Below are positions 11,125 to 22,718 of a stretch of DNA of 64,000 bases, one piece after another (positions within the stretch are counted from its first letter, which is position 1; each line of letters opens with the position of its first letter). The position numbers and the translations under genes were made by a program. The notes under the pieces are model-generated. The model was not told the DNA's origin. It ran no database searches and was given only the letters and a program-made list of their open reading frames with translations. Source of the stretch: Ipomoea triloba. Taxonomy: Eukaryota; Streptophyta; Magnoliopsida; Solanales; Convolvulaceae. The stretch covers positions 12,163,512 through 12,227,511 of the forward strand of contig NC_044930.1 in NCBI RefSeq assembly GCF_003576645.1, in the 5' to 3' direction.

Positions 11125-11132
11125 ACGGAGAT

Positions 11133-11468
11133 GGAGAACGAGAGAAGTTCTCGCTTCTCAAAGCGAAGAAGGTGACCAGAGATGGAAAACTCAAGAGTGA
11201 AGAAGGAGAGAATCAGAGCAATCAGAGAGATGCGACTGCGCGAATTGGGATAAACAATAGATGCCAGTCGCGATAAGGGCGCTTATATAGTTAGCCTAAA
11301 CGACGTCGTATATAAAACGTCTACACAACCCTAGCATATATCGGATATTCGGATGGGTGGGTGGGGGGTTTTTAGGCACCCAACCTGAAGTCAAATACCC
11401 ACCTTTCATACCCTTCTCCGGTTTGGTTAATCAACTCGGATACGGACCCCAATCCGATGTCGTTTCCG
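11133..11468. other. Host sequence between the hAT element and the LTR element
   Basis: Continuation of the purine-rich sequence, then GC-richer DNA with GGATGGGTGGG and CGGATATTCGG-type phrases. It continues beyond the LTR element at 18,127 with similar CGGATATC wording, consistent with one interrupted older repeat. No gene was recognised. Confidence 0.4.
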
Positions 11469-11473
11469 GGTAC

Positions 11474-12928
11474 TGATGGGTGTAGTTTTCGCGATGGATG
11501 GAAAGAAATAGATGTTAAAACGGAAAGATTTCCGAGTATCGTTCTCAAAGGATGGCAAGGAGGGAGTTCAAGCGGTAAGGGGATTAAGCACAAGAGTGTT
11601 TAGTGTTTGAAAGCTAACCCAAACATAGTAAGAAAATGCACATGAAACATCATGAAAATAAGGAACAAACAAAGGAAACAATCAATTGGAAAGGAGGATT
11701 TGGATCTTGCAACTCATATAGGTATCCTTGATTTCCTAAGATATTAGGCTAGCAACACTTAGATAATGAAGATGAGACAAGGTCACCAACACCACCGCCA
11801 CTCTCGTGGTCAATGGACTCACTCCTTAGACCGTAATGTCATCATTGTGATCATTAGGCTAGGAGAGACATTTTGTCAAACACGTTATGTGCCTCTTATC
11901 TTCCACTTCTCCCTTTTCTCAAAGGTGAGAGGGAAATGTGATAGGCTAGGCTAAGGAATAACCTTACTCTCGTAAGTGAGACTCCTTCTCCAAACATCTC
12001 TCATATAGGTTGATCATTCCCACACAAGAGTCAACGAAGATCACCATTCACACAATCAAACTCATAGTCAAAGCAATTGCAAAACCTAATTAATCAATTC
12101 AAAGCTCAAGAATATCCATACAACATTGCTCAATCCAAATCCACAAAGATCTATCTAATCATACTTGAAATTGAAATAGCAAAAGCAAAAGTAATGACAA
12201 GAAATTAAAAGGAAGACTTAGCTTGAAATTAAACCTTGAACTTGAAATTGAATGTAGATCTCAATCTTGCAACAATGAAATTCTTCTCTAATTCTAATCT
12301 AAACTAAGAATTGCAATGTGGAGTGAATTGGGAATGTGGAGTGAATTGGGGGAGATCTCTCTAGGCTAATCCTAGAGAGAGAAATATTCTAAACTGATCT
12401 AAAATGAAAATGTGATGGATCCCCTGCAAAATGGCTCAATTCCCCTTTTAAATCTCGCCCAACCGCCAATTTTCCGCGATGGACGCACGGGTGGACGCGC
12501 GTCCACGGGCGCGTCCACTGCGATAAATGCGTCCAGACTTCAACTTCTGCGAGCGTTTTGATGGACGCCCGGGTGGACGCGCGCGTCCACTGCGCGTCCA
12601 CAGCAGACTGCTGCACAGACTTCAAACTTCAGAGAGTGAAAAATTGGACGCAGAGGTGGACGCGCGTTGGACGCGCGTCCACAGGGCGTCCATGGTGTAT
12701 TTCGCACTCCAACTTCGACTCGTGAATCCTTCTTCCAAATCTAGCCATTTTCTGCCTTTTTGCCCATCTTTTTACCTACAAAATGATTAACCAAGTGTGG
12801 AACGGGGTCCAATGGCAATATGAAGCATTCTAACTCAATTTAACACTAAAACATTCATAAAAGCTTTAACTTGTATACTAAACGATCCATGAATAACCTT
12901 ATAAAATTGGTATATTTTGCACTTATCA
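11474..12928 (-). repeat. 3' LTR of the gag-only element, 1,455 bp
   Basis: It begins TGATGGGTGTAG and ends TGCACTTATCA in plus orientation. A GC-rich portion at about 12,480-12,690 contains several GGACGC/GCGTCC inverted units, including the perfect palindrome GGACGCGCGTCC. This complete copy shows what is missing from the other LTR. Confidence 0.9.
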
Positions 12929-12941
12929 AACTTTCCACACT
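12929..12941 (-). other. Polypurine tract of the gag-only element
   Basis: On the minus strand GTGTGGAAAG precedes the 3' LTR start TGATAAGTG by a few bases, as expected for the plus-strand primer site of an LTR retrotransposon. Confidence 0.7.
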
Positions 12942-14745
12942 TTAAACCTTGCTTGTCCTCAAGCAAGTAATCATAGGACAACCAACACCCCAAGTGCAAA
13001 ATATATCACCAAAACTTTAGAAACGCATATGAGCTAGATGGAAGAACAAAGCACAACATTGAAATTAAGGTTTCCTTTATTCTATCAAAGAAATGTGTCC
13101 ATAAATGAACCATAAAGTTCAATAGTGAATATCCCAAGACTTGACACCCTTCTTTTGGTAAAGTAAATTTTCGGTAATAGACTTTGTTTCACACTTTTCA
13201 AGCATGCATACCAAAAGGGGATTCACCAAATATTCTGAAAGGGCCACTAGCCGAGCCAACTAGTGGGAACGATGTGCACAAGTCAGTGCTAATAGTCCAA
13301 CCTTATAACCTCAAGCCCCCTAGATTCTAGCGTGATTAACAAAAAAGCTTAAAGGTTGTCTACTACCCCTCAAGACCAACCATCGGGCTACCCGATCTCA
13401 CATGGAGCTCCATGCTTTTCCGAGAACTGTGCAATAGGTGCCCGGTCCTAACGGGATAGATCTCTCCTTTTCTCATTCCCCAAGATAACCTCATTGGGCT
13501 ACCCGACTTCACATGGATCTCCATGCTTTTTCGAAGACGGTGCAATGGGTGCCCGAATCTTGGCGGAATGGCTCTCTTAAATTTTCTCATCTCCCAAGAC
13601 CTCGTATCGGGGCAACCGACTTCACGTGGATCTCCACGCTTTTTCGAAGACAGTGCGATGGTTGCCCCCAACTTGCCCTAGCGAGACGGTTCATCTTTTT
13701 CATTTCCTAAGGTGGCCACATTGGGCTCTTTTGGGGTTTTGGCCTCATTGGGCTCTTTTAAACAAAATAAAGCAAAGCATCACCTTCACAACCCCACACA
13801 CCACCTTCAGGAGAGCAAAACAACAAAAATTATGTTCATTTCCGGGCTTAGCATATTATCTTTCTAGCATTGGCGAGTGCACACTCCCACTTCGAGGGAT
13901 CATTGACTATGGTCCAAACAAAATAGAGGGTGAATTATCATGCAAGCACACAATATAATCAAATTTCACAAGTGCAAAAGAATTCATATCAAGGGATATT
14001 CAACACTGAACTCAATTATTCCTTCATAGCAACACATTTCTAAGATAGATTAAACAAAACATTAATTTCAACACCACACAAGATTCTATACTAAGCATCA
14101 TATACTTAACCACATTTTAAGCACAAAGTGCTTCCCTTTCCACACTTTAGAAATGAACATCGTCCTCGATGTTCGCTCTATGCACACGGTGGGAAAGATA
14201 TAAGGTCATTCGCCTAGTGCAATGCCCTTTCCACACTTTAGAAGTGGGCTATGGGCTAGGAGGATCACAACAAACATGCTTTTATGAATGATTCACAACA
14301 TGCAAATGCAAAGCGTCATGCCATCAATTCCCGGTTTCCACACTTTAAAACGAAAGCATATAAGTAATGAAAATAAGTAAGGGAGATAAAGAGACTCCCC
14401 TTGTTGCTTCTCTTCGAGTACCTTGCCTTTAATCATGGTTGGGAAAGGCATAACCTCTTAGCTTTGAGCTATTTATCACTTTCCCTACACCATCAACAAA
14501 CACATTGCAATACTACAAACCATATTAGAGAATTTATCTTCCATTAATGCAAAACTTTGTTGAAAGCAAAAGTAAACGACAAAAACAAAATGCGTAAAAA
14601 TGTAAGATAACATCGGGTTGCCTCCCGAGAAGCGCTCCGTTTAACGTCCGTAGCCCGACGCAACTTTCAAGCTCTCGTTCCAACATACTTGGACGGGGAC
14701 AAGTCCTTTTGCCCCATCCACTCTTTCTTCAAGATATGCCCTCAA
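12942..14745 (-). other. Non-coding 3' interior of the gag-only element
   Basis: About 1.8 kb between the polypurine tract and the N gap, with short open frames only and no recognisable domains. It contains the ~113-bp tandem repeat at 13,374-13,715. Near the gap are the phrases GGTTGCCTCCCGAGAAGCGC and TCCACACTTTA, which recur in plant Ty3-type elements. Confidence 0.55.
13374..13715. repeat. Three tandem ~113-bp repeats
   Basis: Three diverged copies begin near 13,374, 13,484 and 13,599. Each contains TCGGGCTACCCGA or a variant, a TTCACATGGATCTCCATGC-type segment and GGTGCCCG. The tract lies inside the retrotransposon and probably arose by replication slippage. Confidence 0.8.
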
Positions 14746-15430
14746 NNNNNNNNNNNNNNNNNNNNNNNNNNNNNNNNNNNNNNNNNNNNNNNNNNNNNNN
14801 NNNNNNNNNNNNNNNNNNNNNNNNNNNNNNNNNNNNNNNNNNNNNNNNNNNNNNNNNNNNNNNNNNNNNNNNNNNNNNNNNNNNNNNNNNNNNNNNNNNN
14901 NNNNNNNNNNNNNNNNNNNNNNNNNNNNNNNNNNNNNNNNNNNNNNNNNNNNNNNNNNNNNNNNNNNNNNNNNNNNNNNNNNNNNNNNNNNNNNNNNNNN
15001 NNNNNNNNNNNNNNNNNNNNNNNNNNNNNNNNNNNNNNNNNNNNNNNNNNNNNNNNNNNNNNNNNNNNNNNNNNNNNNNNNNNNNNNNNNNNNNNNNNNN
15101 NNNNNNNNNNNNNNNNNNNNNNNNNNNNNNNNNNNNNNNNNNNNNNNNNNNNNNNNNNNNNNNNNNNNNNNNNNNNNNNNNNNNNNNNNNNNNNNNNNNN
15201 NNNNNNNNNNNNNNNNNNNNNNNNNNNNNNNNNNNNNNNNNNNNNNNNNNNNNNNNNNNNNNNNNNNNNNNNNNNNNNNNNNNNNNNNNNNNNNNNNNNN
15301 NNNNNNNNNNNNNNNNNNNNNNNNNNNNNNNNNNNNNNNNNNNNNNNNNNNNNNNNNNNNNNNNNNNNNNNNNNNNNNNNNNNNNNNNNNNNNNNNNNNN
15401 NNNNNNNNNNNNNNNNNNNNNNNNNNNNNN
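14746..15430. other. Assembly gap (685 N)
   Basis: A run of N within the interior of the gag-only element. Open frames reported across it have no meaning. The gag-type frame enters it from the right still open. Confidence 0.99.
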
Positions 15431-15538
15431 ATCTACCACTTTTTCAACTCCATCATCAACACAATCAATATTAGCATTATCAAAATGAATGGGCACACCA
15501 ATATCATCACAATCATTATTCTCATCACACATGTCGGC

Positions 15539-16690
15539 CTAAGATTTAGAAATTTTATCACCAAGAGTAGTGCTAACACTAATAGGGTCAAGTGTCTTAC
15601 CACATGCAAGCTCAATAGTGTCACCACATGACTTTTCCTCTTCCCACACTATCTCCACATCACAATCACTCTCCTTTTCCTCAACATTCTCATATTCTTG
15701 CTTCCACCCTTCCCTAATATTGGCCATTTCTTGCTGTAATTCTTCTATTCTTGCCAACATCTTGTTCTTCATGTCTTCCATGTTTTCCTCCTCATATGGT
15801 TGCATCATGTACTCCTCATTCTCATAGTGGTTGCACTCTTGATCAACTTCGTCCCTATGGTGCTTGTACCTACAATCACATGGGAAGTTAGTCTTACATT
15901 TCTTGCAATATGGGTACTTTTGGCATTGATACCTATAGTGAGGCCCTTTACAAGCAAAACAAATCACTTGTCGGTTCATATCTTCAAGCATGTGTTCCTC
16001 AATGGTCTTGAAGCGGTCATTTGGGTCTCTTGGCTTGGGTTTCAACCAATGGTCATACATGTGTTCGATAATAGATTTCTTCTTGGGTGGAGGTGTGTTT
16101 TGAGTGTACGATTGTGGAGAGTAGGATTGGGATGGGTAAGAGTCGTAGGATTGAGAATTAGAGAATCCTCTTTGTTGAGGGTAGTCATCATCCTCGTCAT
16201 AGTGGGTAGATTGATATGATTTTGAATTGTAGCTTTGGTGAGATGCACTCCTCCTATACCCCCGGTATTCATAAGAATAGTCTTCTTGATCACGATAATC
16301 CTCCTCATAATCATCCCGACAATACCTAGGTGTCCGGTATTCCCTTGAATGATCATAAGAGATGTCTCTCCTTAGTGGTTGTGTCCGACTTGAATGCTCA
16401 TAATCGTGACTATGATAGGACTCTTGGTAACTCTCCGGTGGTGGGGCTCTTCTTGAGTGGGTGTAGTCACCATCTTCTCTTTCATCAAATTGAGCTCTTA
16501 GTGATTGCCTTCTTGGTTGGTATTCTTCTTGTGAAGATCCATATGTCCTTGAGTAAGGTTGTTCATAGTCCTCATAATCTCTATAACCATAGGGGTTAGA
16601 AACTTGAGCATTATAGCCTCCCCTTGGTTACCTATATCTTCCTTGGTCCTCATAGTAATCCTCTTGTTGATATCTTGCTTGAGAATACAT
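15539..16690 (-). pseudogene. Gag-like protein of the non-autonomous LTR element, with two in-frame stops
   Basis: Starting from the ATG at 16,690, 270 bases inside the primer site, a 384-codon frame runs to a TAG at 15,541-15,539. A TAA at codon 21 (about 16,630) breaks it near the N-terminus; no other ATG follows until 16,060. The N-terminal half is rich in Tyr, Ser, Asp, Arg and Gln. Around residues 230-280 comes a cysteine-rich stretch with CFACKG followed by further CxxC and Cys/His residues, a zinc-knuckle-like nucleic-acid-binding region of nucleocapsid type. The C-terminal part is acidic. After the TAG the same frame stays open into the N gap, so the protein may originally have been longer or use readthrough. 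It would package the element's RNA using capsids shared with autonomous relatives. Confidence 0.7.
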
Positions 16691-16904
16691 TATAGAGGAT
16701 CAACCTATCAACACAAAGACAAGAGAGTGTTTTGCAACTAGAAGTAGTTGCAAGTGAGAGTAGTAGCAAATGAAATGACAAAAAGATTAAAATGTAAACA
16801 AAGTAAATTGCAAAAATAGAAAGTAAAATGGGGGGTTAGACTCTCTAACTTGAACACTTGCTCATGTTAATCCAAAGGCACTTACTACTCAAAAACCGAT
16901 GCCA

Positions 16905-16922
16905 TCCCCGGCAACGGCGCCA
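16905..16922 (-). other. Primer binding site, tRNA-Asp type
   Basis: On the minus strand the 18 bases TGGCGCCGTTGCCGGGGA sit two bases inside the 5' LTR. They are complementary to the 3' end of plant tRNA-Asp and are used by many Ty3-type elements. This fixes the orientation of the element. Confidence 0.9.
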
Positions 16923-16924
16923 TT

Positions 16925-18121
16925 TGATGNTAGATAATGAAGATGAGACAAGGTCACCAACACCACCGCCACTCTCGTGGTCAATGGACTCACTCCTTAG
17001 ACCGTAATGTCATCATTGTGATCATTAGGCTAGGAGAGACATTTTGTCAAACACGTTATGTGCCTCTTATCTTCCACTTCTCCCTTTTCTCAAAGGTGAG
17101 AGGGAAATGTGATAGGCTAGGCTAAGGAATAACCTTACTCTCGTAAGTGAGACTCCTTCTCCAAACATCTCTCATATAGGTTGATCATTCCCACACAAGA
17201 GTCAACGAAGATCACCATTCACACAATCAAACTCATAGTCAAAGCAATTGCAAAACCTAATTAATCAATTCAAAGCTCAAGAATATCCATACAACATTGC
17301 TCAATCCAAATCCACAAAGATCTATCTAATCATACTTGAAATTGAAATAGCAAAAGCAAAAGTAATGACAAGAAATTAAAAGGAAGACTTAGCTTGAAAT
17401 TAAACCTTGAACTTGAAATTGAATGTAGATCTCAATCTTGCAACAATGAAATTCTTCTCTAATTCTAATCTAAACTAAGAATTGCAATGTGGAGTGAATT
17501 GGGAATGTGGAGTGAATTGGGGGAGATCTCTCTAGGCTAATCCTAGAGAGAGAAATATTCTAAACTGATCTAAAATGAAAATGTGATGGATCTCCTGCAA
17601 AATGGCTCAATTCCCCTTTTAAATCTCGCCCAACCGCCAATTTTCCGCGATGGACGCACGGGTGGACGCGTGTCCACGGGCGCGTCCACTGCGATAAATG
17701 CGTCCAGACTTCAACTTCTGCGAGCGTTCTGATGGACGCCCGGGTGGATGCGCGCGTCCACTGCGCGTCCACAGCAGACTGCTGCACAGACTTCAAACTT
17801 CAGAGAGTGAAAAATTGGACGCAGGGGTGGACGCCTGGTGGAAGCGCGTTGGACGCGCGTCCACTGGGCGTCCACAGGGCGTCCATGGTGTATTTCGCAC
17901 TCTAACTTCGACTCGTGAATCCTTCTTCCAAATCTAGCCATTTTCTGCCTTTTTGCCCATCTTTTTACCTACAAAATGATTAACCAAGTGTGGAACGGGT
18001 TCCAATGGCAATATGATGCATTCTAACGCTATTTAACACTAAAACATTCATAAAAGCTTTAACTTGTATACTAAACGATCCATGAATAACCTTATAAAAT
18101 TGGTATATTTTGCACTTATCA
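16925..18121 (-). repeat. 5' LTR of the gag-only element, with internal sequence missing at a single N
   Basis: The copy matches 11,474-12,928 but jumps at the N at 16,930 from the base equivalent to 11,478 to that equivalent to 11,760. About 281 bases present in the other LTR are therefore absent. It has an extra ~22-bp GGACGC-type unit near 17,835. It ends TGCACTTATCA directly before the GGTAC duplication. Confidence 0.9.
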
Positions 18122-18214
18122 GGTACGGGTCGGTCGGATATCTGCCCAAATTTCAGATGCTGCACAGCCCTAGACCCGATAAAAACATGAGTTAGTCTAA
18201 GTATGATACAGATC

Positions 18215-20570
18215 TAAACGTTGCTCGTTCTCTTCGGTTCCAAGCTCATCTCGCACTAGAATTCTGGGGACACTACGTGATGCATGCAGTATTTCTTATA
18301 AATAGGACGCCATCTCCGGTCATCAATGGGTCCAGTCCCTACCAACGGCTATATGGAAATATCCCGGATCTTGATAACATCAGGGTATTCGGCAACCTAT
18401 GCTATGCTGCCACTCTGTCGAACAACAGACACAAAATGGCACCTCGTGGTCGAAAAAGGCATATTCATTGGTATTCCTGATGGCACGAAATGATATATCA
18501 TCTATGATTTACATGATGGATCTACATTTGTGTCCAGAGATGTTCACTCCCATGAAGATCAGTTCCCCAGGGCTATTAATGGTTCTGAATCTCAAACAAA
18601 GGAACCTCCAGATCCTCCTCTTCCAAATGTTCCTACATCTCTGGAAACAGAGACATATACACAATCAGTGCAGGATCCTATTGACCATGGACAGCCACAG
18701 CAGAGTCCTATCGATCACGGCCATACACAACAGCATAGCACCCCTACAACAAAATATAATGATGAACAGATAATAACAGATTATGTTCCTAGCAGTGCAA
18801 ATGATAGCGTTGCGGATATTCCACCAGAACAGCCATGCGACATTTCCTCTGTCCAGCCCAGACGATCTGACAGAGCTCGCCGTATCCCCTCCAAGCTACA
18901 GGATTACTATTGTGATACAGCCATAAAAGAAGGTTCATCCCCTCATTCTCTATCCAAAGTTATTTCATATAATAACCTATCTCTGCCTCATATGGTTTTC
19001 TCTATGGCTGTAACTTTTGTTGATGAGCCAAAGTCTTACAATCAAGCCATTAAACATACCTGTTGGAAAGAGGCGATGGCTGCTGAGATTAAAGCACTGC
19101 AAGACAACAACACCTAGACACTGGCTAATCTACCACTTGAAAAAACACCGATAGGGAGTAAATGGGTTTACAAGGTAAAACTAAAAGCTGATGGTTCCGT
19201 CGAACGCTACAAGGCGAGACTAGTCGCAAAGGGGTACACGCAGCAGCTCGGAGTGGATTACATAGAAACTTTCTCACCTGTGGCAAGAATCAAAACCATA
19301 CGTACATATATTCTTAGCCATGGCAACCTCCCGGGCATGGCATATTCACCAATTAGACATCAACAACGCCTTTCTCCACGGTGATTTGAACGAAGAAGTT
19401 TACATGGTTCTTCCTCCTGGATTTCAAGGGGAGAAACTGGGGCAAGTATGCAAGCTTCTACGATCCCTCTATGGTTTAAAGCAGGCAAGCCGTTAGTGGA
19501 ATGCTAAACTAAGCTCAGCTCTTGTTCATGAATGTTTTAAACCGTCCCCGGCGGATCCATCTCTGTTCACTAAAGGCTGTGCCACAAACTTCATCGTCAT
19601 TCTAGTATACGTGGATGACATCTTGGTCACCAACCCCAATCTGCAACTCATACAAGGGTTAAAAACATTATTAGATAATGCCTTCAAGATCAAGGACCTC
19701 GGTTCTTTGGGTTATTTTCTGGGAATTGAAGCTCACATGAGTGATACCGGCCTGAATCTATGCCAACGCAAGTATCTGGACATCCTAACTGAGTCTGGCT
19801 TCATCAATTCCAAGCCGGTAATAAACACACCAATGGTTCCCGGTCATCAGTTGAGCAGAGATGGTGGCACCAGTCTCCCTGATACTGGTAGTTACAGACG
19901 TCTTGTAGGAAGATTGCTGTATTTAACTACAACAAGACCTGACATCTCCTTAGCAGTTCAACAATTGAGCCAATACGTTGATGCTCCAACAGACCAGCAC
20001 CTTGTTGCGGCACATAGGGTACTCCGATATATCAAGAAAGCTCCAGGTCAAGGCCTGTTTTACCCCAAACATGATGCCATGCAACTTAACGTATTCTCCG
20101 ACTCAGACTGGGCAGCATGCATGGAAACTCGCAGATCTATCACCGGGTCCTGCATTTTTCTCGGATCAGCCCTTATATCATGGAGATCGAAAAAGCAAGT
20201 GACAGTCTCGCGTTCATCATCTGAGGCAGAATACCGCGCCCTTGTAGGCACTGTGTGTGAAGTTCAGTGGCTCACTTCTCTACTGAATGATCTCCAAATA
20301 CAGCTACTCAAACCAGCCACAGTCTTTTGTGATAACAAATCCGCGATAGCCATAGCTGAAAATCATGTATTTCATGAGAGAACGAAGCATATTGACATTG
20401 ATTGTCATCTAGTTCGCGAGAAGGTCAACCAAGGGCTTATTAAACTCCTAGCAGTTCCATCATCAAATCAAATCGCTGGTGGCCTTACAAAAGCTCTCCC
20501 TACAGCAATGTTTCAAATATTCACCTCTAAACTGGGCACACAAAACATGCATGCCCCAGTTTACGGGGGG
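18215..20570 (+). pseudogene. Decayed Ty1/copia pol (integrase end, reverse transcriptase, RNase H)
   Basis: Homology begins abruptly in the C-terminal half of the integrase (segments LEFWG and FLINRTPSPVI) near 18,215 and continues through reverse transcriptase ([28 protein letters not shown] near 19,610) to RNase H (SDSDWA, SRSSSEAEYRA, ADNKSAI-type segment near 20,330). The frame is lost after the integrase (frameshift near 18,455, then a stop at about 18,518), at about 19,116 (stop), near 19,300 (frameshift) and at about 19,494 (stop). The longest intact piece, 19,611-20,636, covers from the YVDD box to the end. Gag, protease, the first half of integrase and the 5' LTR are missing. It cannot encode a working polyprotein; it is an old truncated copy. 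Confidence 0.9.
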
Positions 20571-20802
20571 TATTGGAGGGTGATGAACCAAAGCAGACTG
20601 AGTAGTGAATTGAACGGTTATTGTATTATGTTATAAGCATAAGGGACTTTCTTGTCCTTACACACCCTTAATTAGTTGCAACCGTTCCATGTATATAAGC
20701 TCATCACCTTCTTTCTGTTGAATGTAACTTCACTTTTATACTCAGCAAATGACAGTTCAATCCAGCTTTCCCTTCCCTTCATTCTGTACGTGAAACTCGT
20801 CA
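20571..20802 (+). repeat. 3' LTR of the Ty1/copia remnant
   Basis: It follows a polypurine tract (ACGGGGGG at 20,563-20,570). It starts TATTGGAGGG where copia LTRs usually start TGTTGG, contains a TATA box (TATATAAG near 20,692), and ends approximately at a CA at 20,802. The right boundary is uncertain because no 5' LTR is available for comparison. Confidence 0.6.
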
Positions 20803-21039
20803 TTATCATTAGATAGAATTCTCATTATCATCTCAACGACTTGGATTGATCACTTTTAATTGATACAATTGGAATTGTTTGTTATCATTTTATTTAATTG
20901 CATGTACTCATTTTGTTTTTGTTTTTGTTTTTCTTTTGTTTTTGATTTTTTTTTTCATTTCCAAAGGTATAACAATTGAAAACAAAAAGATTAATTGTTA
21001 ATAAAACTTAGATAATTCAATATACTCATTTGTATGAAA
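20803..21039. other. Unassigned AT-rich spacer
   Basis: T-rich sequence (TTTTGTTTTTG repeats near 20,915) with nothing recognisable. Confidence 0.4.
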
Positions 21040-21403
21040 TGGGCTTGGCAAAAGAATTTACGAGATATTGAAATTCAGTTTGACGCTGAAAATGTAGTGC
21101 AATGGATGGATACAGGAAGAAGACATGGACAAATGACTAATTCGGCAATGTATTGAGAAAGCTAGGTGGTGGCTTGACAGAGATTGGATGATTTCTATCC
21201 GTGTAATATACCACGAACAAAATAGGGTAGCTGATAGTCTTGCCTCAATGGGCCCTTATCTACACAAAGAGTGGAAGATTCTCAACACTTACCCCGAAAG
21301 TGATGAGGCTTATCTTAATGATTTGGTGCATGTTACTCGTGCTTTGAGAGTAAGGGAGATAAGCTATAGTTTTTCTCCCCAGGGTTCCTCCCTCCCTTTC
21401 TGA
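21040..21403 (+). pseudogene. RNase H-like (RVT_3 type) fragment, frameshifted
   Basis: The first frame reads DIEIQFDAENVVQWMD, like the strand carrying the second acidic residue in plant RNase H-like domains found at the ends of LINEs and in many plant pseudogenes. A one-base shift near 21,150 moves the reading to a second frame with RVIYHEQNRVADSLASMG, the characteristic HxxREqNxxADxLA block. That frame ends at 21,403. No upstream reverse transcriptase is visible, so this is an isolated and broken domain rather than an active element. Confidence 0.65.
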
Positions 21404-21917
21404 TCGAAAAAAAAAAAAACACATTTGTGAGAATATTTCCAGTTTAATAGTGCAAAATAGAAGGTAAGAAACAGAAAGTGACTCAAAGTGATGGGTCAGT
21501 GCGTTTGTTTGTGATAAATGGAAACTTTCGGAATTAGTGTTTTCACATTTCAAATTTTATTAGTTAGAAATATTTTGGAATTTGGATGACTTTATGATAA
21601 AAAAAAAAAATTCAAAAATGCATTTCAGATGTTTAAAATTTTAAAAATGGGTATAAAATTATTATATTGAGTTAAAGTACACATGTTAAGTATACGTACA
21701 TTTTCAAATAGTAATTACAAGTTTTTTTTTTTTTTTTGGGTTATTTTCTTTAAAAAAACAATTCAAATCCTTTTGGCAACATACCCATTTGTCGAAACTT
21801 CTTGATGCATAGCTCCAACATTCAATCAATCAATGCAAGCTTCAAATCTTTGATGAATTAATTTACTTTGTTATTCCAATTTTTATGTTTTAAAAAAAAA
21901 ATTATTTTGTATTTGCC
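21404..21917. other. Unassigned AT-rich sequence
   Basis: Contains A and T homopolymers (about 21,407, 21,600 and 21,723) and no recognised feature. Confidence 0.4.
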
Positions 21918-22014
21918 GAGTACCTTGTGCCCAGATGGTGCCTTTGTGATTCTCATTGAGAGAAGGTCACATGATATACTACTTTGTAATAGAGTCAATA
22001 GTACTCAAAAAAGA
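21918..22014 (+). mobile_element. Internally deleted SINE fragment
   Basis: It begins with TACCTTGTGCCCAGATGG, like the head of the SINE at 22,519, and ends TAATAGAGTCAATAGTACTC plus an A run, like its tail. The middle, including the B box, is missing or diverged. Confidence 0.5.
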
Positions 22015-22518
22015 AAATTTTATTTTGTATTTTTAATGAAGGCGATAACGAAAGTGTGTACAACATACTTAAATATTTAATTTTAATAATGTTTTGAGCA
22101 TTGTATTTCTTATTTTAAATGGATTTTGTAGATAAATACTAATATTCATGCATATTTAAGAAGAAAATATAATATTTACAAGTATACTCCTATATTTATT
22201 TATTTTTATAAATTTATGTTTTCCCTATAACTCGTTTCCTACATTTTTTGAAATTGTCATTTTCAAATATCTTGTTTTCCATTTTTGTGCTACATAAGTT
22301 TTATTAGTCAACTAGCATAAAGTATAAACAAAGACTACGAATTTATACATGAAAATAAAGTGCAAAAGTAAATAAATATAATGAATTATAGTGATTTTAT
22401 TATAAAAATAATTTTTTTTTAAAAATAATATAACTCACTTTTAAATAGTGGACTTTTATTATTATTATTATTTTTTTATTTTTTTAAGGAAATCAGTGGA
22501 CTCTTTAATAAATCTGGG
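22015..22518. other. Unassigned AT-rich sequence
   Basis: Very AT-rich, with TTATTATTATTATT near 22,457. No gene or RNA feature recognised. Confidence 0.4.
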
Positions 22519-22718
22519 GTGAGGTGCCAAAGACCTTGTGGTCAAGTGGCATCCGGTGTCCCATTTAACACTCCCACATGGATGATGGAAGTGGGTTCGA
22601 GCCTCAGGCAACTGTTGACTCGTTGTGTAGGTTGAGAAAGTAGCTATGAACAGATACTAAAGTAGCTATGAACAGATACTACATTGTAACAGAGTCAGTA
22701 GTACTCAAAAAAAAAGAA
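22519..22718 (+). mobile_element. tRNA-derived SINE, nearly complete
   Basis: The head carries an RNA polymerase III A box TGGTCAAGTGG (22,539-22,549) and a perfect B box GGTTCGAGCC (22,594-22,603), about 45 bp apart. The body contains a direct repeat of the ~21-bp phrase beginning AGTAGCTATGAACAGATAC. The 3' end is AGTCAGTAGTACTC followed by an A run. The tail matches the SINE copies at 7,569 and 21,918. It lies directly against the palindrome-rich CACTA-like block. Confidence 0.8.

Larger units (their letters stand above)
11474..18121 (-). mobile_element. Non-autonomous gag-only LTR retrotransposon (TR-GAG-like), 5-bp TSD
   Basis: Two direct LTRs (11,474-12,928 and 16,925-18,121) start TG and end CA, and the whole insertion is flanked by the perfect 5-bp repeat GGTAC (11,469-11,473 and 18,122-18,126). 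The primer site and polypurine tract place the 5' LTR on the right, so the element reads on the minus strand. The roughly 4-kb interior shows a gag-like frame with a cysteine-rich segment but no protease, reverse transcriptase or integrase, although a 685-base N gap could hide something. Plants contain Ty3-type elements of this plan (TR-GAG) that depend on enzymes of full-length relatives. LTRs differ at only about a dozen sites by eye plus one ~22-bp length change, indicating a fairly recent insertion. Confidence 0.85.

Noticed and set aside
12389..12790. Overlapping frames rich in WTR/VHR-type residues in the LTRs
   Set aside because: They are translations of the GGACGC/GCGTCC palindromic repeats on both strands and differ between the two LTRs.
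14689..15532. Long open frames across 14.7-15.5 kb and 49.2-50.1 kb
   Set aside because: They consist mainly of N and have no coding meaning.
19611..20636. A functional reverse transcriptase/RNase H gene
   Set aside because: It starts at the YVDD box in the middle of the domain, and upstream parts contain stops and frameshifts; it is the tail of a dead copia element.
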